Below, piece by piece: positions 62,739 through 64,000 of a DNA stretch of 64,000 bases. The notes below the pieces were generated by a model. That model did not search any database. It saw nothing but the letters and a program-made list of their open reading frames with translations, and was not told the DNA's origin. The DNA lies in the NCBI RefSeq assembly GCF_003610295.1, contig NZ_RAPV01000003.1, positions 186,001 to 250,000 on the forward strand, read 5' to 3'. The translations under genes were made by a program, and so were the position numbers. The DNA is from Paraburkholderia sp. BL23I1N1 (GTDB lineage: Bacteria > Pseudomonadota > Gammaproteobacteria > Burkholderiales > Burkholderiaceae). Each line of letters opens with the position of its first letter. Position 1 is the stretch's first letter.

Positions 62739-62921
62739 TCAGGCTTTCGGAATTTTACTGAGTTGGGAACTATGGACTCCGTGCGTCGCGCGTCTCCAGG
62801 CTTCGTCGGCACGTTGCTGGGCTGATTTCACGGTATATGCGACCCCTTGCTTGCCCTTCGGACCTGGCGAAAACGCCGAAGTCAGACCGGAAAATGTCCG
62901 GCGGACGGTCTTGGTGACCAT
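62739..62921 (-). CDS. Possible 60-residue hypothetical protein
   Basis: MVTKTVRRTFSGLTSAFSPGPKGKQGVAYTVKSAQQRADEAWRRATHGV... is basic and soluble. It ends 69 bases before the small gene at 62669. No strong ribosome site and no recognised family; it may be a pair with that gene. Confidence 0.35.
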   Translation of the reverse strand: MVTKTVRRTFSGLTSAFSPGPKGKQGVAYTVKSAQQRADEAWRRATHGVHSSQLSKIPKA

Positions 62922-63239
62922 GGCGCGCTCTGCGTTTGTATCGGAATCATAAGTCTAGGTCTTTACGTGCAACCTGCGATACTGTACGTTTACACAGCAC
63001 TTTGGCGGCTCCACCATGGACGCGAGAAGACGCCTCGAGCGAAACCTCGCCCGTAATCACGCCGCGCCAAGGGAGTCACAGCCAATCCGCTACGCCCTTA
63101 AGAGAGTGCTAATTGGATCAGGGGAAACTCGCCGGATTATCCGCAGCCTTCGGCATCAGCAACAAGAGCCGAGGCGCACGGGAGTCGCCAGAGCAGACCC
63201 AGTACGAACAGGATGCGTTCGTCCGTCAGGAGGATTGAA

Positions 63240-63458
63240 ATGACAGATGACCTGCGACGACAACTCTGCGAAGTTGAGCAAGCCCTGGTGGCGCTTGAGG
63301 GCGTGATTGAAGTGCGAAGGGAGTACATTTCGCTGCTTCAGCGTTTGGGATCTCGTGACAAGGATCTAGCGTCCCTCGACGCGCTTATGACCGCCTGGTC
63401 ACGTCTGCAGTCGCAGCGAGACTGCCTCGCCGCCGCTATCGCCGGCAGGGCCCGGTGA
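63240..63458 (+). CDS. Small helical hypothetical protein
   Basis: 72 residues after GGAGGATTGAA. MTDDLRRQLCEVEQALVALEGVIEVRREYISLLQRLGSRDKDLASLDALMTAWSRLQSQRDCLAAAIAG is a coiled-coil pair. It could be an adaptor. Function unknown. Confidence 0.6.
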   Translation: MTDDLRRQLCEVEQALVALEGVIEVRREYISLLQRLGSRDKDLASLDALMTAWSRLQSQRDCLAAAIAGRAR

Positions 63459-63483
63459 CTAGTACAACATCCCGTAAATACGT

Positions 63484-63783
63484 TTAATAATTATCAGGCT
63501 GCAAATAAGGCTGCAGGAGCGTGACGACCACATCGGCCATTTCGTCGAGCGAACCCGTGCCCGGCAGCGGTTCCCAACGCCCACTATGGCTGCGAAAGGC
63601 GGCGCCATATCGATTGCGGCCGAGCTCGGTGAGGCGCGCCACGACGGTTGGCTCGTCATTATCCAGACGTTTGATCAGCAAGTGGCGCCCGTAGGCTTGC
63701 GTGACGATCTGCTCATGACCGAGCAGGCTGCGCAGTTGACGCTGCAGTTCAGCAGCGTGGTGTTTGGCGGGTACAGCTGGCAT
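63484..63783 (-). CDS. Hypothetical protein, 99 residues
   Basis: Start at 63783 follows GAGGAACGCAG. MPAVPAKHHAAELQRQLRSLLGHEQIVTQAYGRHLLIKRLDNDEPTVVARLTELGRNRYGAAFRSHSGRWEPLPGTGSLDEMADVVVTLLQPYLQPDNY. Soluble alpha/beta. It lies 13 bases downstream of the IS630 transposase end and may be unrelated to it. Confidence 0.65.
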   Translation of the reverse strand: MPAVPAKHHAAELQRQLRSLLGHEQIVTQAYGRHLLIKRLDNDEPTVVARLTELGRNRYGAAFRSHSGRWEPLPGTGSLDEMADVVVTLLQPYLQPDNY

Positions 63784-63796
63784 CTGCGTTCCTCGA

Positions 63797-64000
63797 TTAC
63801 GATGCACCGCTTTGCAGCGGATAGCCCCGGAAACTCCATTTGAAGGGGCGTGCGGCCTGATTGTGCTCGCCGACGAACTGCCCGGTGCGCTCGCGCAGGT
63901 GCGCGGTGCTGGTGTGGCTGGCATGGCGCAGCACCCGGCGCGTATAACGGGCAAACCAGAGTTCGATCTGATTGACCCAGCTTGCGTGCAACGGCGTGAA
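63797..64000 (-). CDS. IS630-family transposase, partial at window end
   Basis: The last 67 codons of a DDE transposase whose gene continues past the window. HASWVNQIELWFARYTRRVLRHASHTSTAHLRERTGQFVGEHNQAARPFKWSFRGYPL is the IS630 C-terminal signature, with the WxNxxE region holding the third acidic residue. Nothing can be said about completeness. Confidence 0.9.
   Translation of the reverse strand, partial: FTPLHASWVNQIELWFARYTRRVLRHASHTSTAHLRERTGQFVGEHNQAARPFKWSFRGYPLQSGAS

Overview
The window looks like a piece of a Paraburkholderia/Burkholderia/Caballeronia-type chromosome. The GC-rich coding style, the parC-parE-ABC-F block, the PHB genes (phasin, phaB), a DUF3022-like protein and many short conserved Burkholderiaceae-type hypotheticals all point that way. 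The genus is inferred from protein style only.

Layout: 1-8.1 kb is ordinary core genome (parC, parE, uup-like ABC-F ATPase, DUF4399 protein, rubredoxin). From 8.2 kb to about 50 kb the window is accessory and heavily worked over by mobile DNA. It holds a tRNA-like fragment; a complete IS66-family element (9786-13228, perfect 8-bp target duplication) carrying two passenger genes; a group II intron (13908-15774) sitting behind a terminator hairpin; an IS1182-type element with an internal inversion (20863-22305); an IS91-type element with a frameshifted tyrosine recombinase; a 382-bp MITE-like element; a complete Tn5-like IS4 element (40686-42171, 9-bp duplication); and several membrane or lipoprotein hypotheticals. 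From 50 to 64 kb the content is more stable: small conserved genes, an IclR/MFS/dehydroquinase-like cluster, phasin and phaB, and YciI. At 61632-62414 lies a tiny Tn7-like element (5-bp duplication, three TnsB-like sites per end) with one cargo gene. The window ends inside an IS630-family transposase.

The most interesting region is 23.1-34.6 kb, two convergent operons that look like biological-conflict (probably anti-phage) systems. The plus-strand operon encodes a SLOG-like sensor fused to four membrane helices, a PGDYG-type protein and a patatin phospholipase. The minus-strand operon encodes a TerY-P-like protein kinase with a zinc knuckle, a membrane helix and an NTF2-like tail; a TIR-domain protein; a 921-residue protein I do not recognise; and a 772-residue protein that appears to be built of about five degenerate band-7/SPFH-like repeats. 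The kinase/TIR and TIR/921 reading frames overlap, so these are one transcription unit. The likely logic is a sensor or scaffold layer (SLOG, kinase, SPFH-like) controlling membrane- or NAD-attacking effectors (patatin, TIR). That logic is inference from domain content.

Other points: the group II intron's first ~40 nt recur at 48240, again just behind a terminator hairpin; dispersed intergenic repeats include a perfect 41-nt inverted pair (40528/56738); and an AroQ-like protein keeps all catalytic residues except the substrate-binding His81.
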